From Vibrio porteresiae DSM 19223 (GTDB taxonomy: Bacteria > Pseudomonadota > Gammaproteobacteria > Enterobacterales > Vibrionaceae): a DNA stretch of 64,000 nucleotides. The stretch lies in assembly GCF_024347055.1 (NCBI RefSeq), contig NZ_AP024895.1:2914001-2978000 (forward strand), written 5' to 3'. The translations under genes and the position numbers were made by a program. Position 1 is the first letter of the stretch; each line of letters opens with the position of its first letter. The notes beneath the pieces were generated by a model that saw only the letters and a program-made list of their open reading frames with translations, was not told the origin of the DNA and ran no database searches. Shown here in pieces: positions 1 through 8,660 of this stretch.

Positions 1-530
1 AGGCAGACCGTTACGTGGTGGCTTTAGGTAGCTATTCCACAGCCCTACTCAAACCACTAGGTATCGACATTCCTGTTTATCCAGTGAAAGGTTACTCGCT
101 GACCGTGCCTATTTTGGACGAGAGCTTATCACCACAGTCCACCGTAATGGACGAAACCTATAAAGTGGCGTTAACCCGTTTTGATAAACGCATTCGCGTA
201 GCTGGAACAGCAGAGCTGGCAGGATTTGATCCTGCATTACCTCAAGCACGCAAAGACACCATCGAAATGGTCGTACGTGATCTTTTCCCTCAAGGTGGGG
301 ATTTTGCTAAAGCCGAATTTTGGACTGGATTTAGACCAATGACACCTGACGGGACGCCAATTATTGGTGCAACTCCTTATGCCAACCTTTATACCAATAC
401 TGGGCATGGCACATTAGGTTGGACTATGGCGTGTGGTTCAGGACACATTCTGGCCGATATTATCACTCATGGTGAGGCGCCAATTAATACTCAAGGATTG
501 AGCGTCGCTCGCTACCACCACGCGGCATAA
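1..530 (+). CDS. dadA: D-amino acid dehydrogenase, C-terminal part (truncated by window edge)
   Basis: The reading frame is open from base 3 and ends at 530; the 5' part lies outside the window, so only about 175 C-terminal residues are seen. The family is the FAD-dependent D-amino acid dehydrogenase DadA, a membrane-associated enzyme that oxidises D-alanine and other D-amino acids to 2-oxo acids and passes electrons to the respiratory chain. Visible family features are the VYPVKGYSLT segment, the FRPMTPDGTPIIG stretch and the late FAD-contacting NTGHGTLGWTMACGSG motif. The next gene downstream on the same strand is an alanine-type sodium symporter, which suggests an alanine-use neighbourhood, but a terminator-like hairpin separates them. 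Confidence 0.9.
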   Translation, partial: ADRYVVALGSYSTALLKPLGIDIPVYPVKGYSLTVPILDESLSPQSTVMDETYKVALTRFDKRIRVAGTAELAGFDPALPQARKDTIEMVVRDLFPQGGDFAKAEFWTGFRPMTPDGTPIIGATPYANLYTNTGHGTLGWTMACGSGHILADIITHGEAPINTQGLSVARYHHAA

Positions 531-564
531 TCATGTCCGCCATTTAAAATGGTACATCCTCCGT

Positions 565-612
565 CGCCATGTTATACGCATTAGAATATGCTAAATGACA
601 TGGTGATTTTTT
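565..612 (+). terminator. Probable terminator of dadA
   Basis: CGCCATGT (565-572) pairs with ACATGGTG (598-605), with an inner GCAT/ATGC helix, and is followed by a run of six T at 607-612. It lies 35 bases past the dadA stop. Confidence 0.6.
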
Positions 613-962
613 ATACAGAAAACTACTCCAGTTCGCATAATTAGCATTCCACCCCATAAAAATCTCGCATCAATTTCAGAGAAATTCTCTAGATAACAAG
701 AAAAATACAGTGTGTATCACTGATGATTTTCTCGCCACACCCTCAAAAATAATCACACCATACTACGTACACAATAGATTGTTACGAATTAAATACAAAG
801 CACAATATATAGATAAAAACATTAACATTCACTTCACACATCCCTTATGATGTGGCACGCAAAACACAATAATCAGATAAATAGAACCTCAGCAGAATCG
901 TTTTCATTGCCTTAATGAAGGTGGTTTTTGTGCCAGGTTCTCACATAACAGGGATATTACGT
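613..962 (+). other. AT-rich leader region of the symporter gene
   Basis: About 350 bases without a gene. It must hold the symporter promoter. I looked for the tandem glycine riboswitch known upstream of a V. cholerae sodium:alanine symporter gene and found none of its conserved core. No other known RNA element was recognised. Confidence 0.5.
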
Positions 963-2510
963 ATGCAGTCATTTGTGGACTTTTTAAATGGCATTATCTG
1001 GAGCCCGGTATTGATCTATCTTTGCCTCGGTGCCGGCCTTTTCTATTCAATTTTGACGCGCTTTGTGCAAGTGCGACACTTTTTCGAAATGTGGCGTTTG
1101 CTGTTCTCAGGCAAAAGCTCAACGCGTGGGATCTCCTCTTTCCAAGCGTTAGCCGTATCGCTATCAGGTCGTGTTGGTACAGGTAACATCGCAGGTGTTG
1201 CAGCTGCAATCGGTTTTGGTGGCCCAGGCGCTGTATTCTGGATGTGGGTCGTGGCCTTCTTTGGCGCGGCAACCGCCTATGCAGAATCTACTCTTGCTCA
1301 AATCTACAAAGAAGAAGACAACGGTGAGTTTCGTGGCGGTCCTGCTTACTACATCGAGAAAGCAATGGGACAAAAATGGTACGCATGGATTTTTGCCATC
1401 GCGACGATTTTCGCCTGTGGCGTATTGTTACCTGGCGTGCAATCGAACAGTATCGGTAACGCAGTGGAATCGGCTTTCGGTACCGGTGGCATGATAGAAA
1501 CCGCAGTTGGTACGTTTAGCTTTGCTAAAATCCTAACTGGCACCGTTATCTCTATCCTATTGGGTTTCATCATTTTTGGTGGTGTAAAACGCATCGCAAG
1601 CTTTACTCAAATCGTCGTGCCATTTATGGCGCTGGCTTACGTGATTACTGCCTTTGTCATCATTCTATTGAACATTGGTCAAGTACCACACGTTTTCGCT
1701 TTGATTCTTGGCGATGCCTTTAGCCCGATGGCAGGCATTGGTGCAGCGATTGGTTGGGGGGTTAAACGTGGGGTTTACTCGAACGAAGCTGGACAAGGGA
1801 CTGGACCACACGCAGCGGCAGCAGCAAGTGTTGAGCACCCTGCGCAACAAGGCCTAGTGCAATCATTCTCTATCTACATCGATACCCTACTGGTTTGTTC
1901 TGCCACCGCATTTATGATCCTCATTACTGGAGCTTACAACGTTACTGGTGCAGACGGCGCTTTCCTTGTGCAAAACGTAGCCGCTGATATCAGCGCTAAC
2001 GGCCCGGTATTTACTCAATTGGCCATTGAAAGTGCTCTACCTGGCGTAGGTAAAACCTTCGTGGCTTTTGCCCTATTCTTCTTCGCCTTTACCACTATTC
2101 TGGCTTACTACTACATTGCAGAAACCAATATTGCCTACATTCGCCGTAGTTTGAAAACTGAAGGACTCGCTTTCCTGCTTAAACTGGTGATTATGGCGTC
2201 CGTATTCTACGGCACCATCAAAGCCGCTAACCTAGCTTGGGCGATGGGTGACATTGGCGTAGGTTTGATGGCGTGGCTCAATATTGTGGGTATCTTGATT
2301 ATCTATTTCATGGCAAAACCAACCATGAAAGTGCTGCGTGATTATGAAGAGCAACAAGCGCAAGGCGTGACTGAATACCTATTTAACCCAGTCAAACTTG
2401 GTATTAAGAATGCCACTTACTGGGAAGAGCGTTACGAGCGAAAAACAGGTCAATCTTGTACTGCTGCAGAAACAACGGATTCAGCGACAAGCAAACCGGT
2501 AAAAGCTTAG
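963..2510 (+). CDS. Sodium:alanine symporter family protein (AGCS)
   Basis: A 515-residue multi-spanning inner-membrane protein of the alanine/glycine:cation symporter family, which takes up alanine or glycine with sodium. Family marks are the SLSGRVGTGNIAGVAAAIGF segment near residue 70, the GGPGAVFWMW segment after it, and the GVKRGVYSNEAGQGTGPHAA stretch near the middle, all conserved in AGCS proteins. An in-frame ATG lies 16 codons earlier (915), but the 963 start gives the usual N-terminus (MQSFVDFLNGIIW) and has AGGGA upstream. The substrate is inferred from family and from the neighbouring dadA. Length fits the family. Confidence 0.9.
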   Translation: MQSFVDFLNGIIWSPVLIYLCLGAGLFYSILTRFVQVRHFFEMWRLLFSGKSSTRGISSFQALAVSLSGRVGTGNIAGVAAAIGFGGPGAVFWMWVVAFFGAATAYAESTLAQIYKEEDNGEFRGGPAYYIEKAMGQKWYAWIFAIATIFACGVLLPGVQSNSIGNAVESAFGTGGMIETAVGTFSFAKILTGTVISILLGFIIFGGVKRIASFTQIVVPFMALAYVITAFVIILLNIGQVPHVFALILGDAFSPMAGIGAAIGWGVKRGVYSNEAGQGTGPHAAAAASVEHPAQQGLVQSFSIYIDTLLVCSATAFMILITGAYNVTGADGAFLVQNVAADISANGPVFTQLAIESALPGVGKTFVAFALFFFAFTTILAYYYIAETNIAYIRRSLKTEGLAFLLKLVIMASVFYGTIKAANLAWAMGDIGVGLMAWLNIVGILIIYFMAKPTMKVLRDYEEQQAQGVTEYLFNPVKLGIKNATYWEERYERKTGQSCTAAETTDSATSKPVKA

Positions 2511-2575
2511 AGAGAGCTAAACGTTATTAACTCTTTAACGTAACTCACAGTGATAAAAGAAAGCACTCTAAAGTA

Positions 2576-2603
2576 AAAAGGTTAGCCAATTGGCTAACCT
2601 TTT
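2576..2603. terminator. Bidirectional terminator, perfect 28-bp palindrome
   Basis: A perfect palindrome built on GGTTAGCCAA/TTGGCTAACC with A and T flanks on the two sides, lying between the convergent symporter and BASS genes. It can terminate both. Confidence 0.9.
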
Positions 2604-2619
2604 ATTTTTCAGAGAGAAA

Positions 2620-3570
2620 CTAGTTCACTTTAACTTGTTGGGCATCGAGATGAGATTCAGCCTCTAATGGACGTTTCGCCCAATAACCCGCGAGTAGCGA
2701 ACCAGAAAGGTTATGCCATACCGAGAAAAGTGTGCCAGCGACAGCAGCGGCTGGCGTAAAGAACTTCATCGCCAACGCAGTAGCTAAACCTGAGTTTTGC
2801 AAACCCACCTCAAAAGCCACTGTACGGCAGGTTTTATCCTCAAAACCAACCAGACGACAGATCCAATAACCCAATGTCAAACCAATCGAGTTATGCATGA
2901 CTACCGCGAGAGCAACGATTGGACCGATTTGAGTCAATTGGTGAGCGTTTAAAGCAACGACAATAGCAATGATCGACACAATGGCCGCCATAGAAATCAA
3001 AGGCAGTACTGGCTCAAGCTTCTCAGTAAACGAATGCAGAAAAGCGTTGACCAATACACCAAGCGCCACAGGAACTAGCACGATCTTAACTAAGCTGATC
3101 AGCATGCTCATCACTGGAACATCAACGTTTTTACCCGCTAATACTTCCACCAGCAGCGGTGTGATCACCACACCAAGAAGCGTTGAAATCGCAGTCATAG
3201 TAATTGATAAAGCCACATCCCCTTTAGCAAGGTAACACATGACATTAGAAGAGGTGCCGCCTGCAACGCTCCCAACCAAAACCATACCTATCGTTAACAC
3301 GGGATCAAATTGCAGAACATAACTAACTAACAGAGCGGTCAAAGGCATCACAGAAAATTGCAGCACTAGCCCAACGCCAATCGCTTTTTTGTTTTTAACC
3401 ACATTTAAAAAGTCTTGCGGCCTTAGTGTTAATCCCATTGCCAACATGATGACAGTTAACAAAGGAACGATAGAGGAACTGAGCCCAGTGAATAACGAGG
3501 GTTGAAAGAACGCCAAAAGAGAAAAGATAACTGCCCACAAAGGGAACAGATTGGTGATGGTACGTAGCAT
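2620..3570 (-). CDS. Bile acid:sodium symporter (BASS/SBF) family transporter
   Basis: A 316-residue hydrophobic protein with about ten predicted membrane segments along its whole length, of the SBF/BASS family. Family marks are the MGLTLRPQDF segment after the second helix, the GSVAGGTSSNVMCYLAKGDVALS stretch around residues 100-120 and the EVGLQNSGLATALA stretch near residue 255, which form the sodium and substrate sites. Bacterial members carry bile acids, pantoate, ketopantoate or other organic anions; the substrate cannot be read here. The start at 3570 has AGGA eight bases upstream. The mRNA leader carries a long hairpin (3586-3654). Convergent with the alanine symporter. Confidence 0.85.
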   Translation of the reverse strand: MLRTITNLFPLWAVIFSLLAFFQPSLFTGLSSSIVPLLTVIMLAMGLTLRPQDFLNVVKNKKAIGVGLVLQFSVMPLTALLVSYVLQFDPVLTIGMVLVGSVAGGTSSNVMCYLAKGDVALSITMTAISTLLGVVITPLLVEVLAGKNVDVPVMSMLISLVKIVLVPVALGVLVNAFLHSFTEKLEPVLPLISMAAIVSIIAIVVALNAHQLTQIGPIVALAVVMHNSIGLTLGYWICRLVGFEDKTCRTVAFEVGLQNSGLATALAMKFFTPAAAVAGTLFSVWHNLSGSLLAGYWAKRPLEAESHLDAQQVKVN

Positions 3571-3585
3571 GATACATTCCTGTAC

Positions 3586-3654
3586 ATCGCACAGGGCAGG
3601 AAGGCCTCATTGTTCCTTTGAGGTTATTATTCATGAGTGCTTCCTGCACGCGAT
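3586..3654 (-). promoter_or_regulatory. Long hairpin in the 5' leader of the BASS gene
   Basis: On the transcript strand three helices stack: ATCGC/GCGAT (3650-3654 with 3586-3590), GCAGGAAG/CTTCCTGC (3640-3647 with 3596-3603) and CTCAT/ATGAG (3633-3637 with 3606-3610). An alternative inner hairpin CCTCA/TGAGG competes with the last helix. The structure ends 16 bases before the start codon. There is no T run, so it is not a terminator. It matches no riboswitch I know. Confidence 0.55.
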
Positions 3655-3832
3655 TGTGTGTTGTGTTTAAAATTAAAAGTACAAATCAAACGGTTGATTT
3701 GGTGCATTAGCGTGCACGAAACTTCTCGGTCAAGACAGCTAACCTAACGCTTTTAACACAATTTTCACACCTCTTTTTAATGCTTTTTTAAGATTAGCTA
3801 AAACAGGTGTTGATGAATGAACCGCAGAAATG

Positions 3833-3857
3833 AAAAAAGCCAGCAAAATGCTGGCTT
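3833..3857 (-). terminator. Terminator of satP
   Basis: GCCAGC (3839-3844) and GCTGGC (3850-3855) flank a five-base loop, with six T on the transcript strand after the stem. It lies just past the satP stop. Confidence 0.85.
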
Positions 3858-3880
3858 CCAATATTTCATCTAACTAAAGA

Positions 3881-4468
3881 TTAGTGTGCAGCAGCTTCTG
3901 TTAGAGCGACTTTTTTCGCGCCTACTGGCAATACTTCACGACCGAATTCGTTGTTAAGTACGATTGCCATAGCAAAGTAGATTGCGCTTAGACCACAGAA
4001 GATACCTTCGTAGCCTGCGATGTGACCTAGTGTTTCGCTACCAGTAAAGTTATGCGCAGCTAGCAATGCGAATAGAATGGTTAGTGAACCAAATACAACG
4101 CGTTTTGCTACTGGGTAACAGAAAGTACCGATAAACATGAAGCCTGTGAATAGACCCCACAATGCTAAGTACCAACCCATGAATGATGCTGGGCTAGCAG
4201 CTAGACCCATGCGTGGCATAACGATTAGACCAACTAGGGTCAACCAAAATAGGCCGTAAGAAGTAAATGCTGTAGTACCAAAAGTGTCACCACGTTTGTA
4301 GCACATGATACCTACGATTACTTGACCCAAACCACCATAGAAGATACCCATAGCAAGAATCATTGAGTCTAGTGCAAAAAATCCAGCGTTATGGATGTTC
4401 AGTAGAACAGTGGTCATCCCAAAGCCCATTAGGCCTAATGGTGCTGGGTTGGCTAATTTTGTCGACAT
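3881..4468 (-). CDS. satP: Acetate/succinate uptake transporter, SatP (YaaH) family
   Basis: A 195-residue inner-membrane protein of the GPR1/FUN34/YaaH family, with six hydrophobic segments. The family signature NPAPLGL is at residues 7-13 and FGG-type and MGWYLALWGLFT segments follow. E. coli SatP imports acetate and succinate with protons. The length is the bacterial norm. The gene has its own terminator and no co-directed close neighbour, so it is probably expressed alone; the 368-base upstream gap holds its promoter. A link with the glyoxylate genes further along (aceB-aceA) is metabolic only. Confidence 0.9.
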   Translation of the reverse strand: MSTKLANPAPLGLMGFGMTTVLLNIHNAGFFALDSMILAMGIFYGGLGQVIVGIMCYKRGDTFGTTAFTSYGLFWLTLVGLIVMPRMGLAASPASFMGWYLALWGLFTGFMFIGTFCYPVAKRVVFGSLTILFALLAAHNFTGSETLGHIAGYEGIFCGLSAIYFAMAIVLNNEFGREVLPVGAKKVALTEAAAH

Positions 4469-4836
4469 TCAAACTACCCTAAGTAATAGAATTGGAAATA
4501 AATAAAGCGCGGATTTTAAAGAACGTTTGTATAAAAGATAGATAGCAAAAATGGAATGTTAGATTCACTTATTGATCTTATTAATAAAACCCTGTCATTG
4601 TGTGTTTTTTATTCAAACCTCAGCTATAAGACACACCTTTTTTCACAAAAAATACCCAATTAACCTCATTAAAAAACCTGAGACTTAGCTCAGGTTCATT
4701 GTTCCAACGGCCTCAGTTCTCGCCAATTCACTCGCATTTGAGGCGACATCAATCAAGCAAGAGAAAAAGAATAGATAAATTGTTTAAGCTGGGCAGCCAG
4801 AACGGTTCGGTCATTCGGTCTTGACCGGCCACGCGG
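4469..4836 (-). other. Intergenic region with satP promoter and a terminator
   Basis: AT-rich. It holds a terminator at 4671-4696. At 4808-4838 lie three CGGTC pentamers and one GACCG, which allow alternative small hairpins at the 3' end of the next gene. No open reading frame with a ribosome binding site was seen. Confidence 0.5.
4671..4696 (-). terminator. Terminator of the small membrane protein gene
   Basis: AACCTGAG (4675-4682) pairs with CTCAGGTT (4689-4696) around a six-base loop; the transcript strand continues with U residues. It lies about 140 bases past the stop of the upstream minus-strand gene. Confidence 0.75.
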
Positions 4837-5085
4837 TCAGTAAAGTATCTTGTTAGTAAGATAAACCACGACAACAATAAGAAGGGTCATTAGGACTGGG
4901 AAAGCGATCATCATTGCCAACTTCTTCTTGAAGGTGGGTTTATCCAATATTTCACCTTTTGCTTCTCTCACCCTCCGATCTTCATCAAAATGCCATTTAA
5001 TCGCTAAAAAGGCTCCGATACCTAAAACGATGAGCTTAAAGGCTCCGGCTAAATACGGAAACAAGTTAGCCCAATTACCATCCAT
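4837..5085 (-). CDS. Small membrane protein of unknown function, 82 residues
   Basis: I do not recognise a named family. The protein has two hydrophobic segments, about residues 9-28 and 56-78, joined by a charged, mostly basic cytoplasmic-looking stretch (HFDEDRRVREAKGEILDKPTFKKK). The start is supported by GGAG about nine bases upstream and by a terminator after the gene. It lies between guaA and satP, both on the same strand but with gaps over 200 bases, so it is probably a separate unit. It could be a small regulatory or envelope-stress protein, but nothing in the sequence shows which. Confidence 0.7.
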   Translation of the reverse strand: MDGNWANLFPYLAGAFKLIVLGIGAFLAIKWHFDEDRRVREAKGEILDKPTFKKKLAMMIAFPVLMTLLIVVVVYLTNKILY

Positions 5086-5242
5086 TATTGATCTCCATCA
5101 AATTAAATAGGGTTTTCACGGTAACACAATAAGAGATTTATGTTTACTCTTTGCTATCGCATAACGTAGACATTTTGCTTACTTGAGTAGGCACCTGCAG
5201 AGATTTGTGGATGCTATCAGGAGAATATCAGGGAGAAAAAAC

Positions 5243-5276
5243 GAAAAATGCCAATCAGCATAACTGACTGGCATTT
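5243..5276 (-). terminator. Terminator of the guaBA operon
   Basis: AATGCCAATCAG (5247-5258) pairs with CTGACTGGCATT (5264-5275) with one G-U pair, followed on the transcript strand by U residues. Confidence 0.85.
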
Positions 5277-5313
5277 CTGATATAAGGACTAAGTTAGCTA
5301 CAGAGAGCTTGGC

Positions 5314-6891
5314 TTATTCCCACTCAATTGTTGCTGGCGGCTTACCTGAAATATCGTAAACCACGCGCGAGATACCATTCACTTCATTGATGATACGGTT
5401 AGAAACCTTACCTAGGAAGTCATATGGTAGGTGCGCCCAGTGAGCAGTCATAAAGTCGATAGTTTCAACTGCACGTAGTGACACAACCCAGTCGTATTTA
5501 CGACCGTCGCCCATTACGCCTACAGAGCGCACTGGCAGGAACACAGTGAATGCTTGCGATACTTTGTTGTAAAGATCGGCTGCGTGAAGCTCTTCAATGA
5601 AGATAGCATCAGCGCGACGTAGCAAGTCACAGTACTCTTTCTTCACTTCACCAAGAACACGCACACCTAGACCAGGGCCTGGGAATGGGTGACGGTAAAG
5701 CATGTTATATGGTAAACCAAGCTCAAGGCCAATCTTACGTACTTCGTCTTTAAACAGTTCACGTAGTGGCTCAACAAGACCCATCTTCATATCGTCTGGC
5801 AGACCGCCAACGTTATGGTGAGACTTGATAACATGTGCTTTACCAGTTTTAGATGCTGCTGATTCGATAACGTCAGGGTAGATAGTACCTTGAGCAAGCC
5901 ATTTCGCATTTTTAAGTTTGCGTGACTCTTCATCGAATACTTCAACGAAAACACGACCGATGGTTTTACGTTTCGCTTCTGGTTCGTCGATGCCAGCTAA
6001 CGCATCAAGGAAGCGATCTTCTGCATCGACTTTGATGATATTCAGACCGAACTTATCACCAAACATGTCCATTACTTGTTGACCTTCGTTCAAACGAAGT
6101 AGTCCGTTATCTACGAATACACAAGTAAGTTTGGCGCCGATTGCACGGTGAACCAGCATAGCTACAACTGAAGAGTCAACACCACCAGATAGACCAAGAA
6201 TCACTTCATCATCACCCACTTGCTCTTTAATGCGAGCAACTGCGTCGTTGATGATAGATTCAGAAGTCCATAGACGCTCACAACCACACGCGCCCATCAC
6301 AAAGTTTTCTAGCATTTTCATGCCTTGCTTTGAGTGAGTTACTTCTGGGTGGAACTGTACGCCGTAGTATTTCTTCTCTTCGTTTGCCATCGCTGCGTAT
6401 GGGCAAGTATCAGTAGAACCGATAGTTACGAAGTCTGAAGGGATTTCGACCACTTTATCACCGTGGCTCATCCAAACATCAAGAAGAGGGCTGCCATCTT
6501 CTGCTAGTGCATCTTGTAGACCAGCAAACAGTGCAGATTCTGCAGTGACTTTCACTTGAGCGTAGCCAAATTCGCGTTCATCAGAACCCGCAACTTTGCC
6601 GCCCAACTGTTCAGCCATTGTTTGCATTCCGTAGCAAACACCCAGAACAGGTACACCAGAATCAAATACGTATTGAGGTGCACGAGGTGAGTTTTCTTCC
6701 GTAACACTTTCTGGACCACCAGAAAGAATGATACCGTCCGGATTAAATTCGCGGATGTCGGCTTCTTCTACATCCCAGCTCCATAGCTCACAGTAAACAC
6801 CAATTTCGCGCACGCGGCGTGCAACAAGTTGAGTGTATTGTGAACCGAAGTCCAGAATTAGAATTCGTTGGTCATGAATGTTCTTCGTCAT
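5314..6891 (-). CDS. guaA: GMP synthase (glutamine-hydrolysing)
   Basis: A 525-residue cytosolic enzyme that converts XMP, ATP and glutamine to GMP. The N-terminal class I glutamine amidotransferase domain (about 1-200) has the nucleophile C86 in GVCYGMQ and the H181/E183 pair in QFHPE. The ATP-pyrophosphatase domain follows with the P-loop SGGVDS at 235-240, and the C-terminal dimerisation domain ends in PPATIEWE, as in E. coli. It is the second gene after guaB, with a 100-base gap that holds a PurR-like site and a hairpin, so guaA may be controlled partly apart from guaB. Length is typical. Confidence 0.98.
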   Translation of the reverse strand: MTKNIHDQRILILDFGSQYTQLVARRVREIGVYCELWSWDVEEADIREFNPDGIILSGGPESVTEENSPRAPQYVFDSGVPVLGVCYGMQTMAEQLGGKVAGSDEREFGYAQVKVTAESALFAGLQDALAEDGSPLLDVWMSHGDKVVEIPSDFVTIGSTDTCPYAAMANEEKKYYGVQFHPEVTHSKQGMKMLENFVMGACGCERLWTSESIINDAVARIKEQVGDDEVILGLSGGVDSSVVAMLVHRAIGAKLTCVFVDNGLLRLNEGQQVMDMFGDKFGLNIIKVDAEDRFLDALAGIDEPEAKRKTIGRVFVEVFDEESRKLKNAKWLAQGTIYPDVIESAASKTGKAHVIKSHHNVGGLPDDMKMGLVEPLRELFKDEVRKIGLELGLPYNMLYRHPFPGPGLGVRVLGEVKKEYCDLLRRADAIFIEELHAADLYNKVSQAFTVFLPVRSVGVMGDGRKYDWVVSLRAVETIDFMTAHWAHLPYDFLGKVSNRIINEVNGISRVVYDISGKPPATIEWE

Positions 6892-6922
6892 ATTGAGCAG
6901 TCTTACCAGCTAAGTTAGAAAC

Positions 6923-6944
6923 GGAGGCGAGTCTACCCGCCTCC
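6923..6944 (-). other. Hairpin between guaB and guaA
   Basis: GGAGGCG (6923-6929) pairs with CGCCTCC (6938-6944) around an eight-base loop, about 30 bases before the guaA start. Only a short U run follows, so it is a weak terminator or an mRNA processing/stability element. Confidence 0.5.
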
Positions 6945-6964
6945 TATTGAGTCTTCAAGCAAAA

Positions 6965-6980
6965 AAGCAAACGTTTACCA
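6965..6980. promoter_or_regulatory. PurR-like operator between guaB and guaA
   Basis: The 16-mer AAGCAAACGTTTACCA matches the PurR consensus ANGCAANCGNTTNCNT at 10 of 11 defined bases. It lies 74-89 bases upstream of the guaA start and just past the guaB stop. Confidence 0.4.
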
Positions 6981-6991
6981 GCGCAGGATAA

Positions 6992-8452
6992 TTATGCGCG
7001 GTAGTTTGGAGCTTCTTTGGTGATTTGTACGTCGTGAACGTGTGATTCTTTGATACCAGCACCAGAGATACGAACAAACTGTGCTTTAGTACGTAGCGTT
7101 TCGATATCTGCAGAACCAGTTAGACCCATACAAGAACGTAGACCACCCATTTGTTGGTGAACGATCTCTTTCAAACGACCTTTATAAGGAGTACGACCTT
7201 CAATACCTTCTGGTACAAGTTTGTCTGCTGCGTTATCAGATTGGAAGTAACGATCTGATGAACCTTTAGACATTGCACCTAGAGAGCCCATACCACGGTA
7301 AGACTTGTATGAACGGCCTTGGTAAAGAATGATTTCGCCAGGGGCTTCTTCAGTACCAGCGAACATTGAACCTACCATGACACATGATGCGCCAGCTGCG
7401 ATAGCTTTAGAAATGTCGCCAGAGAAACGGATACCACCGTCGCCAATTACTGGAATACCATATTCATCAGCAACTGCTGCTGCATCAGCAATAGCGGTTA
7501 CTTGAGGAACACCAACACCAGTTACGATACGAGTAGTACAGATTGAGCCAGGGCCGATACCTACTTTAACTGCGCTAACGCCTGCTTCGATAAGTGCACG
7601 AGCACCTTCAGCAGTTGCAACGTTACCACCGATGATATCTAGGTCTGGGAATGCAGCACGAGTTTCACGAATACGTTGTAGAACGCCTTCAGAGTGACCG
7701 TGTGAAGAGTCGATAAGTAGAACGTCAACACCTGCTTCAACAAGTGCTTTAACACGTTCTTCGTTACCAGGAGCAGCGCCAACAGCAGCACCAACGCGTA
7801 GACGACCGTGTTGGTCTTTACATGCGTTTGGTTTACGTTCTGCTTTGTGGAAGTCTTTCGCAGTGATCATACCTTTTAGTTGGAACTCTTCGTTCACAAC
7901 CAATACTTTCTCAACGCGTGCACGGTGCATACGCTCTTGAACCACTTCACGAGAAGCGCCTTCAGTCACTGTTGCTAGGCGATCTTTTGGCGTCATTACT
8001 GCAGAAACAGATTTATTTAGGTCTGTAACGAAACGAACGTCACGGCCAGTAATAATACCAACCAATTCATTGTTTTCGCTTACCACTGGGAAACCAGCAA
8101 AACCGTGTTTTTTTGTCAGTTCCATTACATCAGCAATGGTAGCTTCTGGACGAACGGTTACAGGATTAGTCACAACACCAGCTTCGAAGATTTTCACTTG
8201 GCGAACTTCTTCAGCTTGTTGTTCAATAGACATGTTTTTGTGAATGAAGCCGATACCACCTTCTTGCGCGAGAGCAATGGCAAGGCGAGCCTCTGTAACT
8301 GTGTCCATGGATGCTGAGATCATAGGAATGTTCAGCGTGATGTTTTTAGTCAGACGAGTGCGAAGATCGGCTGTGTTAGGAAGAACAGTTGAGTGTGCTG
8401 GGACGAGTAAAACGTCGTCAAAGGTAAGAGCTTCTTTTGCAATTCGTAGCAT
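6992..8452 (-). CDS. guaB: Inosine-5'-monophosphate dehydrogenase
   Basis: A 486-residue cytosolic enzyme that oxidises IMP to XMP with NAD, the first committed step to GMP. The TIM-barrel core is interrupted by two CBS domains (about residues 95-200). The catalytic cysteine is C305 in GPGSICTTR, the same number as in E. coli. The flap and the GRTPYKG segment follow. A second in-frame ATG two codons upstream (8458) exists; MLRIAKEALTFDDVLLVP is the family N-terminus, so 8452 is preferred. First gene of guaBA, divergent from xseA. Confidence 0.98.
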   Translation of the reverse strand: MLRIAKEALTFDDVLLVPAHSTVLPNTADLRTRLTKNITLNIPMISASMDTVTEARLAIALAQEGGIGFIHKNMSIEQQAEEVRQVKIFEAGVVTNPVTVRPEATIADVMELTKKHGFAGFPVVSENNELVGIITGRDVRFVTDLNKSVSAVMTPKDRLATVTEGASREVVQERMHRARVEKVLVVNEEFQLKGMITAKDFHKAERKPNACKDQHGRLRVGAAVGAAPGNEERVKALVEAGVDVLLIDSSHGHSEGVLQRIRETRAAFPDLDIIGGNVATAEGARALIEAGVSAVKVGIGPGSICTTRIVTGVGVPQVTAIADAAAVADEYGIPVIGDGGIRFSGDISKAIAAGASCVMVGSMFAGTEEAPGEIILYQGRSYKSYRGMGSLGAMSKGSSDRYFQSDNAADKLVPEGIEGRTPYKGRLKEIVHQQMGGLRSCMGLTGSADIETLRTKAQFVRISGAGIKESHVHDVQITKEAPNYRA

Positions 8453-8660
8453 GTGCAATATCTCACAACAAAGGTGTTAAAAGGTAAGAAACCACTTTAT
8501 CGTTTCGCATAATAAAGGGATTCATATTTGATATTGCGAACGGATTATACGCCCTGAGCAATCGCTTGACCACACATTTCTTTATTTTTTATTTGCAATT
8601 ACCCCCTTGCTATGTATTATATTGCCGCTACTTTCCATACTAACGTCTTGGGATTCAGCT
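8453..8660. promoter_or_regulatory. Divergent promoter region of guaB and xseA
   Basis: For guaB the minus strand shows a perfect TATAAT at 8549-8544 preceded by CG, with a weak -35. For xseA the plus strand shows TTGACC at 8567-8572 and an AT-rich weak -10 about 17 bases later. A degenerate GCGAACG half-site overlaps the guaB -10, but it is too poor to call a PurR operator. Confidence 0.45.

Noticed and set aside
531..962. Possible tandem glycine riboswitch before the alanine/glycine symporter
   Set aside because: The known V. cholerae riboswitch precedes a related gene, but none of its conserved core sequence or helix layout can be found here.
3395..3649. 84-codon frame over the BASS leader and gene start
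   Set aside because: It overlaps the BASS coding region in another frame and has no strong ribosome binding site or family; it is probably a chance frame, although a short leader peptide cannot be excluded.
8535..8550. PurR operator over the guaB promoter
   Set aside because: Only a half-site like GCGAACG is present; the rest does not fit the consensus.
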